Notes under the pieces: generated by a model | What the model was told of the DNA's origin: nothing | What the model saw: the letters and a program-made list of their open reading frames with translations, nothing else | Databases searched by the model: none | Shown: positions 1 to 10,752 of the stretch, one piece after another | How positions within the stretch are numbered: the first letter of the stretch is position 1 | Layout of the letters: each line of letters opens with the position of its first letter | Program-made: the position numbers and the translations under genes | Assembly (NCBI GenBank): GCA_022828595.1 | Contig: JAKGHH010000003.1 | Location: 59,695,759-59,759,758 of the forward strand | Length of the DNA stretch: 64,000 nt | Reading direction: 5' to 3' | Source: Nelumbo lutea | Taxonomy: Eukaryota > Streptophyta > Magnoliopsida > Proteales > Nelumbonaceae

Positions 1-45
1 CTTCCAATATGGGTCCTTGGTATGCTTTGGTTTCTTGCAATGATC

Positions 46-822
46 TCAAGCCAACTCCCTCTTGTCCTCTTTCTTCATATCCCTTTCTTTGTCACCCCCA
101 AACTTTAGTTCCATTGCTGCTAGGGCTGATTCCATAGACTGATACTGTAGCATAACCTTTCTCCTACATTCTTCACTATACACTAAGGAATAGGTCTGAG
201 ACAAGGTCAAACTCTCCCTAGTGAGAAGTTGCCTCACAATGTCATATTTTGGATTCAGACCAGCTAGGAATTCAAAAATTCTATTGGTGTCAACCTGTTT
301 TCTGTATGTCTGTGCATCCTTCTAACTTTCCAACTCAATTGTCTCTAGGTGATCAATTTCATGCCACAAAGACTTCAAAGTAGAGAAGTAAAGTGAGACT
401 GATTTCTCTCCCTTCTTAAGATTATTGACTTCACATTTCAGTTCATAGGCCCTAGCAACATTAAGTGGCTGAGAATAGGTTTCTCTCATGATGTCCCAAA
501 TTTCTTTGGCAGTTTTGGCCCACAAGTAATTTCAGCTGATATGAGGCTGCATGGAATTGCACAACCAAGCCATGACCAAATAGTTCTCCTGAACCTATTT
601 GGCATATATTGGGCCTTCCTTGTGTGGTTTCTTTACATCCCCCATTCCATAGCCTAATTTCCCTCTACCTCCAATAGCCATCATAGCTGATTGGGCCCAC
701 TCCAAGTAATTTGATCCATCAAATTTCACTGTGGTAATCTGAAAGGTATTTTCAATCATGTTTCCAGCCCCCAAAACACCCTCCCCTTGACTTTTTAACT
801 CAGTTCCTGCCATCTCTACCAA
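46..822 (-). pseudogene. Ty1-copia gag, broken, continues past the left edge
   Basis: Read on the minus strand from about 822 to the window start, one frame gives a copia Gag. The N-terminal part has a KFDGSNYLEWAQSA stretch, typical of the copia Gag N-terminus, and is followed by the UBN2-type core (AKTAKEIWDIMRETYSQ, then SLYFSTLKSLWHEIDHLE and YSEECRRKVML). The frame is kept throughout but is cut by stops: a TAG and a TGA between the first two segments and a TAG near 322. Gag would form the virus-like particle of the retrotransposon. The PBS and LTR lie just upstream on the same strand (1432-1768), so this is the 5' part of an element whose pol lies outside the window. The in-frame stops mark it as dead. 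Confidence 0.85.
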
Positions 823-1431
823 GAATTTATCACAAAGAACTGTTTTTTATGCTGAAACAAAGGTAATTAACACCCTGAAATTGCTAACAGCCAACTTGGA
901 ATGCTGAAAAAGATCTAGCAAACACCTAGAAATTCTGAAACAGGCCTAATAATCTTCAAAAAATTCATTACCAACCAATCTGGAATGCTAAAAACAGATC
1001 AACTGTTACCCAGAAACTACTCACAGTCAGACTAATAGGATTTAAAACAGAGAACTGGTCGTGGGTTTGGGAAAACCCTAAAGAAAGATTAGGAGAAATC
1101 AGAAATAAACAGCCGCTCCTTCCAGATCACTCTTATCAGTTCCTGATTGGTGTCGATCTCAAAAAAAGATTGAAACTTACCCAAAAAAAAACTAGTCGCC
1201 ACTTCCAATACTCAGTCTGAACCCTATTCTTGAATTTCTTTCCTTCCCCCTGATTCTTCCTGATCATCGGACTCTTTCCAAGGCTCTATAATCTCTTGAA
1301 AAGCTGCTGCGCTCTACCAATTATCTCCAAGAACCAGCTGATTGATAAATCTTGCTAAAACTTCCAAGTTCCAACCCTAGGAAGTTCCCATGTAGTCGGC
1401 CTAATTAGATTCACATGAGAAACCCTAGGTT

Positions 1432-1444
1432 GGCTCTGATACCA
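1432..1444 (-). other. Primer-binding site of the minus-strand copia element
   Basis: The minus strand reads TGGTATCAGAGCC, the usual plant copia PBS complementary to the 3' end of initiator tRNA-Met. It sits between the LTR and the gag leader. Confidence 0.85.
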
Positions 1445-1447
1445 ACT

Positions 1448-1768
1448 TGTCTAGTAGAGAGTGTGATCAGTTCTACTCTAGATGGGAATTCAACAAGAAA
1501 AAGTTAGAGAATAGAAGAGAAAGAAGAGAGAGAGAGAGAGAGAGGAAAGAATTCAGAGAAGAGTGTGGATTGACTTGCACATTGCCGCCCCACTCAGCTA
1601 TTTATATTAAAGATTTAAAATATAGAAAACTTACATTATTGTCCCTACTTACATAACTTATCAGCAACTAAATAATAACAGAAATAACTTACTAACACTA
1701 CTAACATGCTAACAGCTACATAAATGGTATGCTAACAGCAACATAAATAAAGATATTATTGCCCTACA
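1448..1768 (-). repeat. 5' LTR of the minus-strand copia element
   Basis: On the minus strand this stretch begins TGTAGGGC and ends CTACTAGACA, just before the PBS, giving TG...CA ends and about 321 bp. It contains a TATAAATA box (plus-strand complement near 1600) and a CT-rich run downstream (GA-rich on the plus strand, about 1520-1545), as expected of a copia promoter LTR. The outer end is inferred from the TG dinucleotide; the partner LTR is outside the window. Confidence 0.65.
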
Positions 1769-1797
1769 ACTCTATAGTCTCTGATACCAATTTTTAT

Positions 1798-2389
1798 CAA
1801 TGTTCAGAGAACTGGATGGGGCATAGAACCGGAGAAGGGAGAGGTTCACAGGTCAGAGGTTCGACCGGGGTCGAATCGGAGGTCAAACTGTAATGACGTG
1901 GCAAATACATATATATACTATGGGTCATATAAATACTATATATAATATATTTTACAAACATTTAATATACTGAAATATGGTGGATGGATGGTAAACTTCT
2001 TAATTTTTAAAACAAATGACTAGGGTTCAATACTTTTAATTTACATTTTCTTTAAAATACGTGCATAATAATGTAATATGTACAATAAAGAGTCATTATT
2101 TAGCATAAGCAAAGAGAAGGATTAGTGGTAATTATGTAATCTATATAAATAAGAGGTTTTCTGTTCAAATCTTATTAGCAACATTTTAAAATTTCACTTA
2201 TGTATGGACCCGGGCGGTTTCATAAAACCAGGACCGGTTCACTGGTTTTTTGGTTAAATTGGCCGGTCAGCTGGTTTTCACTGGTTTTTGAGCAAGTCTG
2301 GTTATTGGAGTGTGGCCGAACTCGTCATGGCCTCGGGTCACGGTTCAGCTGGTTTGACCGTCTGGTCTGGTCCGGTTTTCTAAACAATG
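1798..2389. mobile_element. hAT-type non-autonomous element with a perfect target duplication
   Basis: The ends form imperfect inverted repeats: the left begins CAATGTTCAGAGAACTGGA and the reverse complement of the right end reads CATTGTTTAGAAAACCGGA. Both are flanked by the identical 8 bp ATTTTTAT at 1790-1797 and 2390-2397. An 8-bp duplication with CA..TG ends fits the hAT superfamily. The interior is rich in CCGGTT/AACCGG motifs with an AT-rich middle and no transposase. Confidence 0.8.
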
Positions 2390-2397
2390 ATTTTTAT

Positions 2398-2949
2398 GTA
2401 TTTGACCAACACATGAAAAGCCCTATGACTGTTGGAACACATAAAGCAAGCCATTTAACCATTAAGAACAAAACAAAACTGTATTTTTTTGCATGGTAGC
2501 AATATTATCTAATGGGATGCTATTATTATTGTTATGGTTCCTGGGTTTGGGGAGAAATAGATAAATTTCTCTCCATTTCCTGTACCAGATATCTCTCTGG
2601 GAATTCTCAGGTGCACACCATTTTTCTATCATTTATAGTAATCCTACTCTTTTCATTGACATTGTTTCCTAGTTTATACTCCCTCTATTCTAGCATTGTG
2701 CTAATATAGCTTTCTTCCTTCATTTCTGACACACCAAATATTTTCATGTACTTACCTTTTGAGATTATGTTACTTGTAAATTGTAATTACTTCTATGGTA
2801 ATGAACATAGATGAAATAGATTTCCCTTTCTTTTCCCTAATCCTCAAAGTTAGAGTGACAGCGTCAGCATATTTTTGTTTGTCAATTAATGGATGCAACT
2901 TTAGTTATAAACACAATGCTGCACTCAAGTCATGTTTTTGAGTTTTCAG
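2398..2949. other. Non-coding stretch before the first visible exon
   Basis: No convincing exon or repeat is seen. It may be an intron or 5' flank of the gene that follows, possibly disrupted by the elements to its left. Short open frames here have no recognisable motif. Confidence 0.4.
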
Positions 2950-4911
2950 GGCCTCAGTACAGGTACAAAGAAGTATTTATGAGAAAGAGACAAAAACTAT
3001 GTCAGTTAGCTGCAGAAGCATTAGCTCTGGAGGCTGATGAGTGCTGTTCAAAGGGGTTAGAAATAGCTCAATCAATGAGTTTTCTGTTATCTCTTTATCT
3101 TCTGTTATGAAATGGATACAAATTTGCTCAGGTATGATCTGGTTTCAGTGCTCCTTCAGCGGCTGCTACCTTCAAGCAAACCAAGCCAAGTATGATCTTT
3201 CAGTTCCATGGATGGATATGGAACTTCTCAGTTGTCACATTATTATCTTTCATAATTTGCCATAAGCCTATGTTGAACAGAAAATCAGTTCTTTTGCGGA
3301 CTAGAACTGAAAATCAACTTTTTGTAGAGTTGCAAGGTTCAAAGTCTAAATCACGTGGAGTTGGACAACAGACATCAGTTGCTTGATTCTCATGACTTGG
3401 ATATCCACTTCAAGGAACAGTCAAAGGATCCAACTATAAATCAAATGGAACCTATAGCTCAGCAATACTTGGATGAAGGTTTATTGGATTGTTGGTCCAA
3501 TCAATCCAGAGAGGTCATCCCTTCACCGTATGACAAAGTGGATTGTGATTCTCTTTCAAATGTGTCTGCAAATGAAATTCTTCTTCAGTGCAAGCATGGT
3601 CAACCTGGTTTCATTTTAGATATTGGGAAAAATACGGTTTTGCACACCAAGAAAGAACCAGATTTTGGTATTGATCCAGGTAATACATTGGATCGGTTGT
3701 TGGAGCCATCCAAATTTGAGCACTCTGCTTGTGAAAACTTTTCTTCTAATTGGCACTTCTGTAAACAGTCACCTGGCCCAATTCAGAAGCTCAGTTCCCA
3801 AGTGCTGGATGAACTATATGCTCTAAATGAACCTACAGTAGGAACAAAACAGAGTACAAAATTCCTGGGTAAAGAATTATCAGTCACAAATTATGGATGT
3901 GTCACACTGGATCAGTTGTTGGAGCCATCCAAATTTGAGCACTCTGCTTGTGAAAGCTTTTCTTCTCATTGGCACCTCTGGAAACAGTCACCTGGCCCAG
4001 TTCACAAGTTAAGTTCCAAAGTTCTTGATGAACTCTATGCTCTGAATGAACCTACAGTAGGAATACAGCAAAGTACAAAATTTCTGGGTTGGGATGACAA
4101 GGATATGAAAAACAAAGCAGTTTTGTCTTCTATTTCTCATGATATGATGGAAGACCCAAGTCCAACTAGGACAACTTCATTTGGAGATGATCAGCAGTGT
4201 ACTTTGAACAGTAACTTTGACACAAATTCTTTACAGATTAAGCAGAAATATTTCTCTGCCATGCAACTGGAATGGTACAATGACTCTTCATCTATCCTTG
4301 CCATTGATTGCTCCCCAAAAATCAGTTTATGGCCATACTTCCTTTCAGAAAATCATCCCAAAGAAAGGCGGTTTCCAGATGAAAAAGATTATTCAGTTGC
4401 AATGCCAAATCATTTTCTGATGTCCTTGTGTTCTGAAAATTATCTTGCTCAAGACTGCAAGGGCAGCATTCTCTTGAATCCTATGATGAGTGGAGTATTC
4501 AAAGAAAAGCTTTATCCAAATGCCGATACTTTGCTACATTCTGGTCTCAATTTAGATGTCAAATGGAAGAACCTTTCAATTACTGATTTCTTTAGAAAAA
4601 ATCAGTTATCAAACAATCCTGATGTCCAATTTGCTGGGAAGGAAACAGAAGGTTTATCTTCTTTCATGCTTACTGGAGATAAAACCAAAAGTTGCCTGGA
4701 CAGATCAAGCTATGCAAAGAACCAAATACACTTTGCCGAACTTATGTCTAATTTCCAGGATCTGTCATCCTTTAGTTTCAGGATATCTCTGAATAAGGAG
4801 GAAGCCTGCCCTTTTCTTTCTGACAGATCAAGTTTGGATGAATCTGAAAGAGAAATGTCTTCTGACTATAGTGAAGACATACATCTGATGCTTCCTAGCT
4901 TTGATCCATGA
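2950..4911 (+). CDS. 3' exons of an unrecognised plant protein with an internal duplication
   Basis: Three exons fit: 2950-3079, 3132-3189 and 3328-4911 (stop TGA 4909-4911). Exon 1 follows a TTTTCAG acceptor and encodes QYRYKEVFMRKRQKLCQLAA, then a Cys/Glu-rich helical stretch; exon 2 gives YDLVSVLLQRLLPSSKPSQ; exon 3 is about 527 codons, acidic and serine-rich, with no known domain or membrane segment. Exons 2 and 3 join in phase 0 across CAA|GTATG ... GTAG|AGT. Exon 1 to exon 2 is irregular: the frame needs ATG-AG joined to G-TAT, but the bases after AG are TTTT rather than GT. Residues encoded at 3685-3870 and 3904-4089 are a direct duplication. Exons further upstream are probably missing or unseen, although an in-frame ATG exists at 2889. 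I do not recognise the family. It could be a living gene with an unusual or mis-sequenced donor, or a recent pseudogene. Confidence 0.6.
3685..4089 (+). repeat. Tandem in-frame duplication inside the exon
   Basis: Two copies of a 62-residue block, offset by 219 bp (73 codons), lie at 3685-3870 and 3904-4089. Both begin TLD(R/Q)LLEPSKFEHSACE and continue through KQSPGP, LDELYALNEPTVG and QSTKFLG. DNA and protein are both highly similar, with no indels inside the block. Confidence 0.9.
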
Positions 4912-5302
4912 TTTTTCTCAGGCTTGCTAAAGATTGGCTCTGGTTTAAAATTTGTATTAGGTATCTTCTATCACCACACCCCGCTTGATAATTTCTTTGT
5001 TTTGCTTTTGATAGGCATTACTTCTGACTATATTTTAGATGAGTGTTGCACTTGTATCACATTTTAGAGGGACTCGAATGTTCATATGCTTTGCAGTTCT
5101 AATCAATAGTCCAAATAGCATGACAACTGAGAGCATGTGAGCCTTTTCTAGCCCGTCAATGTTAAATTATACTCTAAAGGCTCCTCACAAGATTGAGAAA
5201 TAAAAGGGTCATCACCAGCCTAATAATAGGAATTGGGAGAGATGGGCTACTATAAATTTTGAAAATAAAAATTCTAAATTGGGCATTCCATATTTCCATT
5301 TA
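4912..5302. other. 3' flank of the preceding gene
   Basis: Probable 3' UTR and flank. No further open frame or repeat is recognised. Confidence 0.4.
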
Positions 5303-5505
5303 GGCTCTCAGTTTGGAAGGAGTACAAATACAAATATGTACAGTGCATATGCATACAAAATACAAAGTTTTGTACTCTACATATTAGTATTTGTACTCCT
5401 TCCAATGGAAAGAGTACGGATACAAATATGTACAGTGCAAATACATACAAAATATAAGGTTTTGTACTCTACATATTTGTATTTGTACTCCTTCCAAACT
5501 GAGCC
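5303..5505. mobile_element. MITE made of two palindromic units in tandem
   Basis: The outer ends are inverted repeats (GGCTCTCAGTTTGGAAGGAG and, at the right, CTCCTTCCAAACTGAGCC). Inside are two successive foldback units, about 5313-5404 and 5405-5498. Each starts with a GGA(A)GGAGTACAAATAC-like arm followed by ATGTACAGTGCA and ends with the complementary GTATTTGTACTCCTTCC-like arm. No coding capacity. No clear target duplication, partly because another MITE abuts the right end. Confidence 0.65.
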
Positions 5506-5507
5506 AA

Positions 5508-5773
5508 GGCTGTGTTTGGTTACAACGCAAATAAGTTTGCACTGATGCAAAACCATGGCAGTGCAAATGATTTGAGTGTAAATTCTGACCTATTTTTGTT
5601 TTCAACTTTTAGCTTATTTTGTTTGGTTGCAATACAAATGTAGTAAATTAAGACATGAAGCAAAATAAAGTAAAATCCAAAACAAAATTAAACGAGAATT
5701 TGCAGTTTTTACATTTGCACTCCCATGCATTTGTACTAGTGCAAATAAAATTGTACTGCAACCAAACACAGCC
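5508..5773. mobile_element. Tourist-like MITE
   Basis: Inverted ends GGCTGTGTTTGGTTACAACG and (right) TGCAACCAAACACAGCC enclose 266 bp of AT-rich DNA with sub-terminal TTTGCACT/AGTGCAAAT repeats. The GGC-TGTTTGGTT terminus is typical of Tourist/PIF-Harbinger MITEs. The flanking trinucleotides (CAA left, TTA right) are not a clean duplication. Confidence 0.6.
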
Positions 5774-6955
5774 TTAGGTACTAATTACCAAAACAAATGG
5801 TCGGCAAAATGTCATGGGTCTTAATGCATCTGCCAAATAATGGTTACCAAGCAATCTATAGAATAGCTTCTGAACTATTCTTTCAAAAAGGGGTGAAAGG
5901 AAATAAAGTCGGTAAATAATGGATCTCCTGCACTTCTTAGAGATAAGGGAACATCAAACTTGATGCTAGACCTAGACCAGAAGGGTGTAAAAAGTAGGAA
6001 AAACAGAAAATGAAAGTATTACAGTAAGTGTTGGCAAAACAAAAACATAAGCTGGTTCCTTTCTAATCTCACAAATGCTTTGAAAATGTTTTTCATTAAG
6101 CATTTTGATTAAAAGATTTTGTTGCAAACAACTGAGTAAACTGGCTTAATTTTTCCTTTCCTGTACACTACACCAAACACCCTCTCTTTTGCTTGACAAA
6201 AAAAGCACCCTATTTACTGTTATCAATATGTAGACCAGATTTACTATTTTCAGTTGGAAGGTTGTTACAACTACTTTCCGTGTCAAGTAACAAAAATGTA
6301 ATTGCAACCCTTAATCAATACACATCTATACATCATTTTCAGTATTGGTCATCTGCTACTTTAGTGTGTGTTTTCTTGCTCCATGAAGTAATAATTGCTC
6401 ATTCTTTTCTTCTGGCTCATGTAGAACCTAACTCACATGGTTCAGTTTGGGAAGCAGGGTTGGCTGTCATTAACACTAGTGAACAAAATGGAACACCTTG
6501 TCATCAACCATCTAAAGTACCAGAACACCAGTATGTGTCAATAACCGCTTTGATCATAACTTTGTTTCATGTGAGGTTGTGAGGGCCCATTCCATTCTGA
6601 TAGGTGAAGACGAATGCAATACAGTGTCCATGATGTCTTGATTCAGCAGTTTGTATCTGGTAGTTGGTACTAGTAAGAGTGTGGGATTTAAAGAGCTTCC
6701 CTTGCATAAACAGCTGAGCACTCGGCACTAGGAGGTTGTTGGGCTACACCCCACCTTATCAATGCACTATGTTTTTGATGCCTCTCCTGCACAAGTACGA
6801 GTCCTCTACAGTTCAACATTTAATTATCGGGCGAATCACCCTGTGTTTCGTCAGCTCTATATGCACGGGGTCCCATGCATCAGGCTGACATAGCATCTCA
6901 TGATTGGCCCACTTCTTGTATGTCTTATTTAAGTATGTCATTTTCATTTCTACTA
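5774..6955. other. Stretch without recognised genes
   Basis: A 129-codon open frame at 6193-6582 has no recognisable motif and no sensible start, so it is not called. About 50 bp near 6865 (GGTCCCATGCATCAGGCTGA, then CATGATTGGCCCA) recurs near 7890-7945, suggesting a shared old repeat. Confidence 0.35.
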
Positions 6956-7450
6956 TTGTCCATGAATTAGAGATGTAACCCAGATTAGGTTATCCTGTGG
7001 GTTGAGGTCAACCCTAAGCCTGACCCAACAGAATCTTGAAATCAGGTTGGAATGGATTGGAAACTTGTCTATTTAACTTGAAAATATATACACGGATAAG
7101 CTACCACAACCACATTCATGCAAGTTCACATATTATATATACACAAAGACATTACATTATGGTAATATTTTAGGGAAAAAACACCATCTCCACTATTCTT
7201 CTCACAATAAACATATTTCTATACATAAATCAATACATTTTTCAATAATAGAGTGTACAAGTACAACACATTAGGTTCTGTTTGGGCTGGGTTTCTCAAG
7301 GCATCAACCCTTATCCAACCCATTTCTAATTGGGTTTTGCATTTTTCAACCCTAACATTTTGTGTGTGTTGGCCGAACCCAAGTTGTAGTCTATGATCAT
7401 GGACCAGGCTAGGCTGGGCTGGGCCGTGTTACAGATTTTAGGCCCCCACA
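6956..7450. repeat. Degenerate GGGTT/AACCC-rich dispersed repeat
   Basis: Runs of AACCC and GGGTTG words, then a GGCTGGGCTGGGCCG cluster near 7410, flank an AT-rich core. It resembles the hAT-like families with better-preserved copies at 23908, 25335 and 40659. No clean ends can be set. Confidence 0.35.
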
Positions 7451-8290
7451 CCCAGCCTGATATTATATTTTATTACTATTTTTATAATAAAATATGAAAC
7501 ATTTATCTATCAATTACTAATAACTACTACTGCCATATGAAAAATAATTTTTTTGGTAACAACTAGAAAAATAAAAGAATAAAGATGAATCATAAGAACT
7601 TTTTCAAAAAAAAAAAAAAAAAAGCGGTCTACTTCAGATTTTACGGATAGGAAGAATGGCATTTTATCATTTTACTGAGATGCAGGGATGGAGAATTTTA
7701 GCTTTATATTCTTATTTTGTTATTTTTTTAAACTTTGTTTTGTTTATTAAATTCTTTGGGGCTCTTGATACGAAACCGAAACGAAACTCACCGTAGATTG
7801 ATAACGTGAGCCGGTGAGTTAACACAAGACGTCTACACTTCTCGCAATACAGTGGGCCGATTGTCATACATCACGAATCACGAAAAATCCGTATACCTGG
7901 GTCCCACATGTCAGGCTGATGTGCCATATCATGATTGGCCCAGTAACATGCTGGAGGGGAGACACGCCACCTGTCACGCGTCGTACTTGTCGCCTTCAAC
8001 CTCCCTCGAAACCCGCTTATCATTTCTTTATTATTCTCGGTGGTCCCCACCCCTCCACGTCATCTAGCCCACTTGGTCCTCTCATGTCAGTCTCTTTTAA
8101 GGCGCTCGGCTACGGACTTCGGGGTTACCCAAATTCTTTTAACGAATCTCCATTCCTTTCACACCCCTCTGCCTAATTACATAACTGCCCCTCAAATTGT
8201 CAAAGCTTTTCCACAACTTTTTCCACCCATAAAATCTGGGTCACTTTTAATCCGGTTCTTTTTTCAGAATGGGAGATTTCTAGAGAGTAC
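7451..8290. other. Unclassified, relatively GC-rich block
   Basis: An (A)18-type run lies at 7605-7623. From about 7780 to 8180 the DNA is richer in GC and CpG than its surroundings and has several overlapping short open frames, none with a recognisable domain. It could be an old promoter or CpG-rich repeat; nothing decides. Confidence 0.25.
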
Positions 8291-8480
8291 TGGGATGATC
8301 ATGGCCGGGCTTAGCTGATATGATAAAAGAGAGAGCCCATGCCGGGCCCGGACCTAAACAGTCTGACCCAAGTTAGGGATTATCATTTATAGCCTAGCCT
8401 AGTTCAGCCTGAAAACACCCAGGCTTGGGCTTAGGTTTTTGTGTCCAAGCATAGCCCAGGCCAGCATACACCCAGATATA
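8291..8480. repeat. GGGCC-rich dispersed repeat, degenerate
   Basis: Contains GCCGGGCCCGG and repeated CAGGCTTGGGCTTAGG-like words, the vocabulary of the better-bounded repeats at 11765 and 38950. Confidence 0.4.
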
Positions 8481-9340
8481 AATAGTTGGGATCTCGCGCT
8501 AACACTCTTCCAACATGATATAACACTGCCATCTCACTAAGAAACTGGGACCCATTAAAAAACTAGGATCCATCATGTGTGAGATTGAGATGTGTGGTAG
8601 CAGTTCATGTTGGAAGGGTGTTGGAACGTATCCTGTTGGCAGATGATCCGAATAACATAAATTTTACACATATATTAAGTAGCATAAATTCCAAATATAA
8701 CCCTTCTATTATCCTTCCAAAATTCCAATTCCATGCTGATCCAAACACAACCTCGATGGTTTATACTTTATAATGAATTCCTAACTTCACTTGATCACTT
8801 CTGCATTCTACTTTTATTCCATTAACAAATCAGTCTTTTGAATTACTTCTATGAGAGATGATTGAGAGAGATGAAAGTTATTAGAGAGTCTACTGTATGT
8901 ATTTTGTTTTTAAGGAATGTTTCCAACATAAAAGACATAGTCAATTCTACATTATAATAAAAGGTGGGTAGAGATTTCACTAAGGATCCTTGGTGGCCCC
9001 CCGTGAATCAGCTCGTCTCACTCTCACACCATGCTTGGATATTGGCGCTTCTGCATGGATGCATTGACCAATTTTCTTTTCAATGGGGAAAAGTGAAAAT
9101 CAGAGAGTTCCAAAAAAAAAAAAAAAAGGGTTTAGCGGGGCACCAGTTTTCTTGGCCCCACGCCAGCCAAAACATGAACCTGAAAGGCTTGGTTTATTGT
9201 GTTAGGTTGAACTTCTTTACCCTAATCTCAGTTCTGTCCTGATAGCAAACTACATATCCCTCAAAATCCTCACTCTCTAGCCACCAAACGGATGTAAAGA
9301 AATAAAATTCTGAGTTAAATTAGAATTCTGTTCAATGATT
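8481..9340. other. Stretch without recognised genes
   Basis: An A-run at 9112-9127 is the only distinct feature; a 92-codon open frame around it is not supported as a gene. Confidence 0.3.
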
Positions 9341-9730
9341 TGAGGAAACCGTTTGATTGGTTGATTTGGCTGAACTGAATTGCTTATCTATTTGTCTTTT
9401 AGTGAATAAGCAATTTAGTGTGGTGTAAGTTCCTTGATTGTTAAATGACATGTTGGGATCACTACTCTATCCATCAATATTTTATTGCATGACTATTTAT
9501 CCACTAAAAAACAAATCAATAAGCAATTGAGTTCAGCCAATTCAGCAATTACCAAACAGCCCTTAGACATGAAGACTGAATTGTAGTAATCACTTGATCA
9601 AGTTAATAGTTTTATTGTCTTGCTGCCAAAAAAAAAAGGTCAAATTGAATTTCAATAGGGGTATATCTGAATTCAATCCAATAAGCATCTAAAGTTACTA
9701 GTTAAACTATGACCATGTTTAATGCTTTTA

Positions 9731-9859
9731 GGCTATGTTTGATTTGAAGGAAAAGGTAAGGAAAGGAAAGGAAAGACAAGGAAGCCTATACAAGGTTTAT
9801 AAAGGTTTCCTTACCCTTCCCTTCCTTTCCCTACTTTTTCCTTCAAACCAAGCACTGCC
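9731..9859. mobile_element. Tourist-like MITE inserted in repeat copy 1
   Basis: 129 bp with ends GGCTATGTTTGATTTGAAGG and (right) CCTTCAAACCAAGCACTGCC, TTTA flanks on both sides. The equivalent spot in copy 2 (near 10370) is uninterrupted (AATGCTTTTAAGGAAAC), showing the empty site. Confidence 0.75.
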
Positions 9860-9922
9860 TTTAGGAACCATTTGATAATGGTTGGTTTGGCTGAACTGAA
9901 TTGTTTATCTATTTGTCTTTTA

Positions 9923-10051
9923 GGCTATGTTTGGTTTGAAGGAAAATGTAAAGAAAGGAAGGAAAATATAGGGAAACCTATACAAGTTTTGTAAAGGTTT
10001 TTTTTACATTTCCCTTCTTTTCCCTACTTTTCCTTCAAACCAAACACAGCC
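9923..10051. mobile_element. Tourist-like MITE inserted in repeat copy 2
   Basis: 129 bp with ends GGCTATGTTTGGTTTGAAGG and (right) CTTCAAACCAAACACAGCC, flanked by TTA at 9920-9922 and 10052-10054. Copies 1 and 3 have the uninterrupted TCTTTTAGTGAATAAG, so the 3-bp TTA duplication is read directly. TTA/TAA duplication fits PIF/Harbinger. Confidence 0.85.
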
Positions 10052-10689
10052 TTAGTGAATAAGTAATTAAGTGGGGCGTAAGTTCCTTAATTGATGAATG
10101 GCATGCTGGGATCACTACTCTATTCATGAATATTTTATTGCAAGATTATTATATCCACTAAAAGGCAAATCAATAAGCAACTGAGTTCAGCCAATTCAGC
10201 AATTACCAAACAACCCTTAGACATGGAGATTGAATTGTGGTAATCACTTGATCAATCCAATAGTTTTATGGTCGGGCTTAAAAAAAAATCAAACTGAATT
10301 TGAATAGGGTATTATCCGAATCCAATCCAATAAGAAATTCCGAATTAAATTATGGCCCTGTTTAATGCTTTTAAGGAAACACTTGATGATGATTGATTTG
10401 GCTGAATTGAATTGCTTATCTATTTGTCTTTTAGTGAATAAGTAATTATGTGGGGTGTAAACCCCTTAATTGATGAATGACATGCTTGGCTCACTACTAT
10501 ATCTGCTAAAAAGCAAATCAGTAAGTAGTTGAATTAAGCTAATTAAAAAAAAATATTAAATGGCTCTGGGGAAAAAGATTGAATTGTGGGACACCCCTCA
10601 TAGGGGTCATTACTTTTTTAAGTGAACAATACAACATCATATCAACAAAGCTCATGTAATAATATAAGTCACTTTTTTATGAAGATAAT

Positions 10690-10752
10690 AATATCAGGAT
10701 TCAAAACTACACCGACAATTCATCCAACGCACCAGCTAAGCTATCCCTCAAT
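10690..10752 (-). repeat. tRNA-derived SINE head
   Basis: The minus strand reads GATAGCTTAGCTGGTGCG followed by GTTTTGAATCCTGA, matching Pol III box A (TAGCTTAGCTGG) and a box B-like GAATCC stretch at tRNA spacing. It does not fold as a full tRNA and lacks a CCA-adjacent acceptor stem, so it is a SINE head rather than a tRNA gene. The 3' body is AT-rich (about 10610-10690). Confidence 0.5.

Larger units (their letters stand above)
9341..10560. repeat. Tandemly repeated segment of about 385 bp, two and a half copies
   Basis: Three copies start near 9341, 9861 and 10370. Each begins with a GGAAAC(C)-TTTGAT and GGCTGAACTGAATTG stretch and continues through TTTGTCTTTTAGTGAATAAG. Copies 1 and 2 end in CAGCCAATTCAGCAATTACC then a CTTGATCA spacer. 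Each unit itself carries inverted ends (TTTGGCTGAACTGAATTG at the left, complementary CAATTGAGTTCAGCCAA at the right), so an old MITE lies inside the duplicated segment. The third copy decays after about 190 bp. Two further MITEs inserted later (9731 and 9923). Confidence 0.75.

Noticed and set aside
6193..6582. 129-codon open frame
   Set aside because: No ATG start, no recognisable motif and no splice or promoter context.
10690..10752. tRNA gene
   Set aside because: Box A and a box B-like word are present, but the acceptor and T stems do not pair as in a true tRNA.
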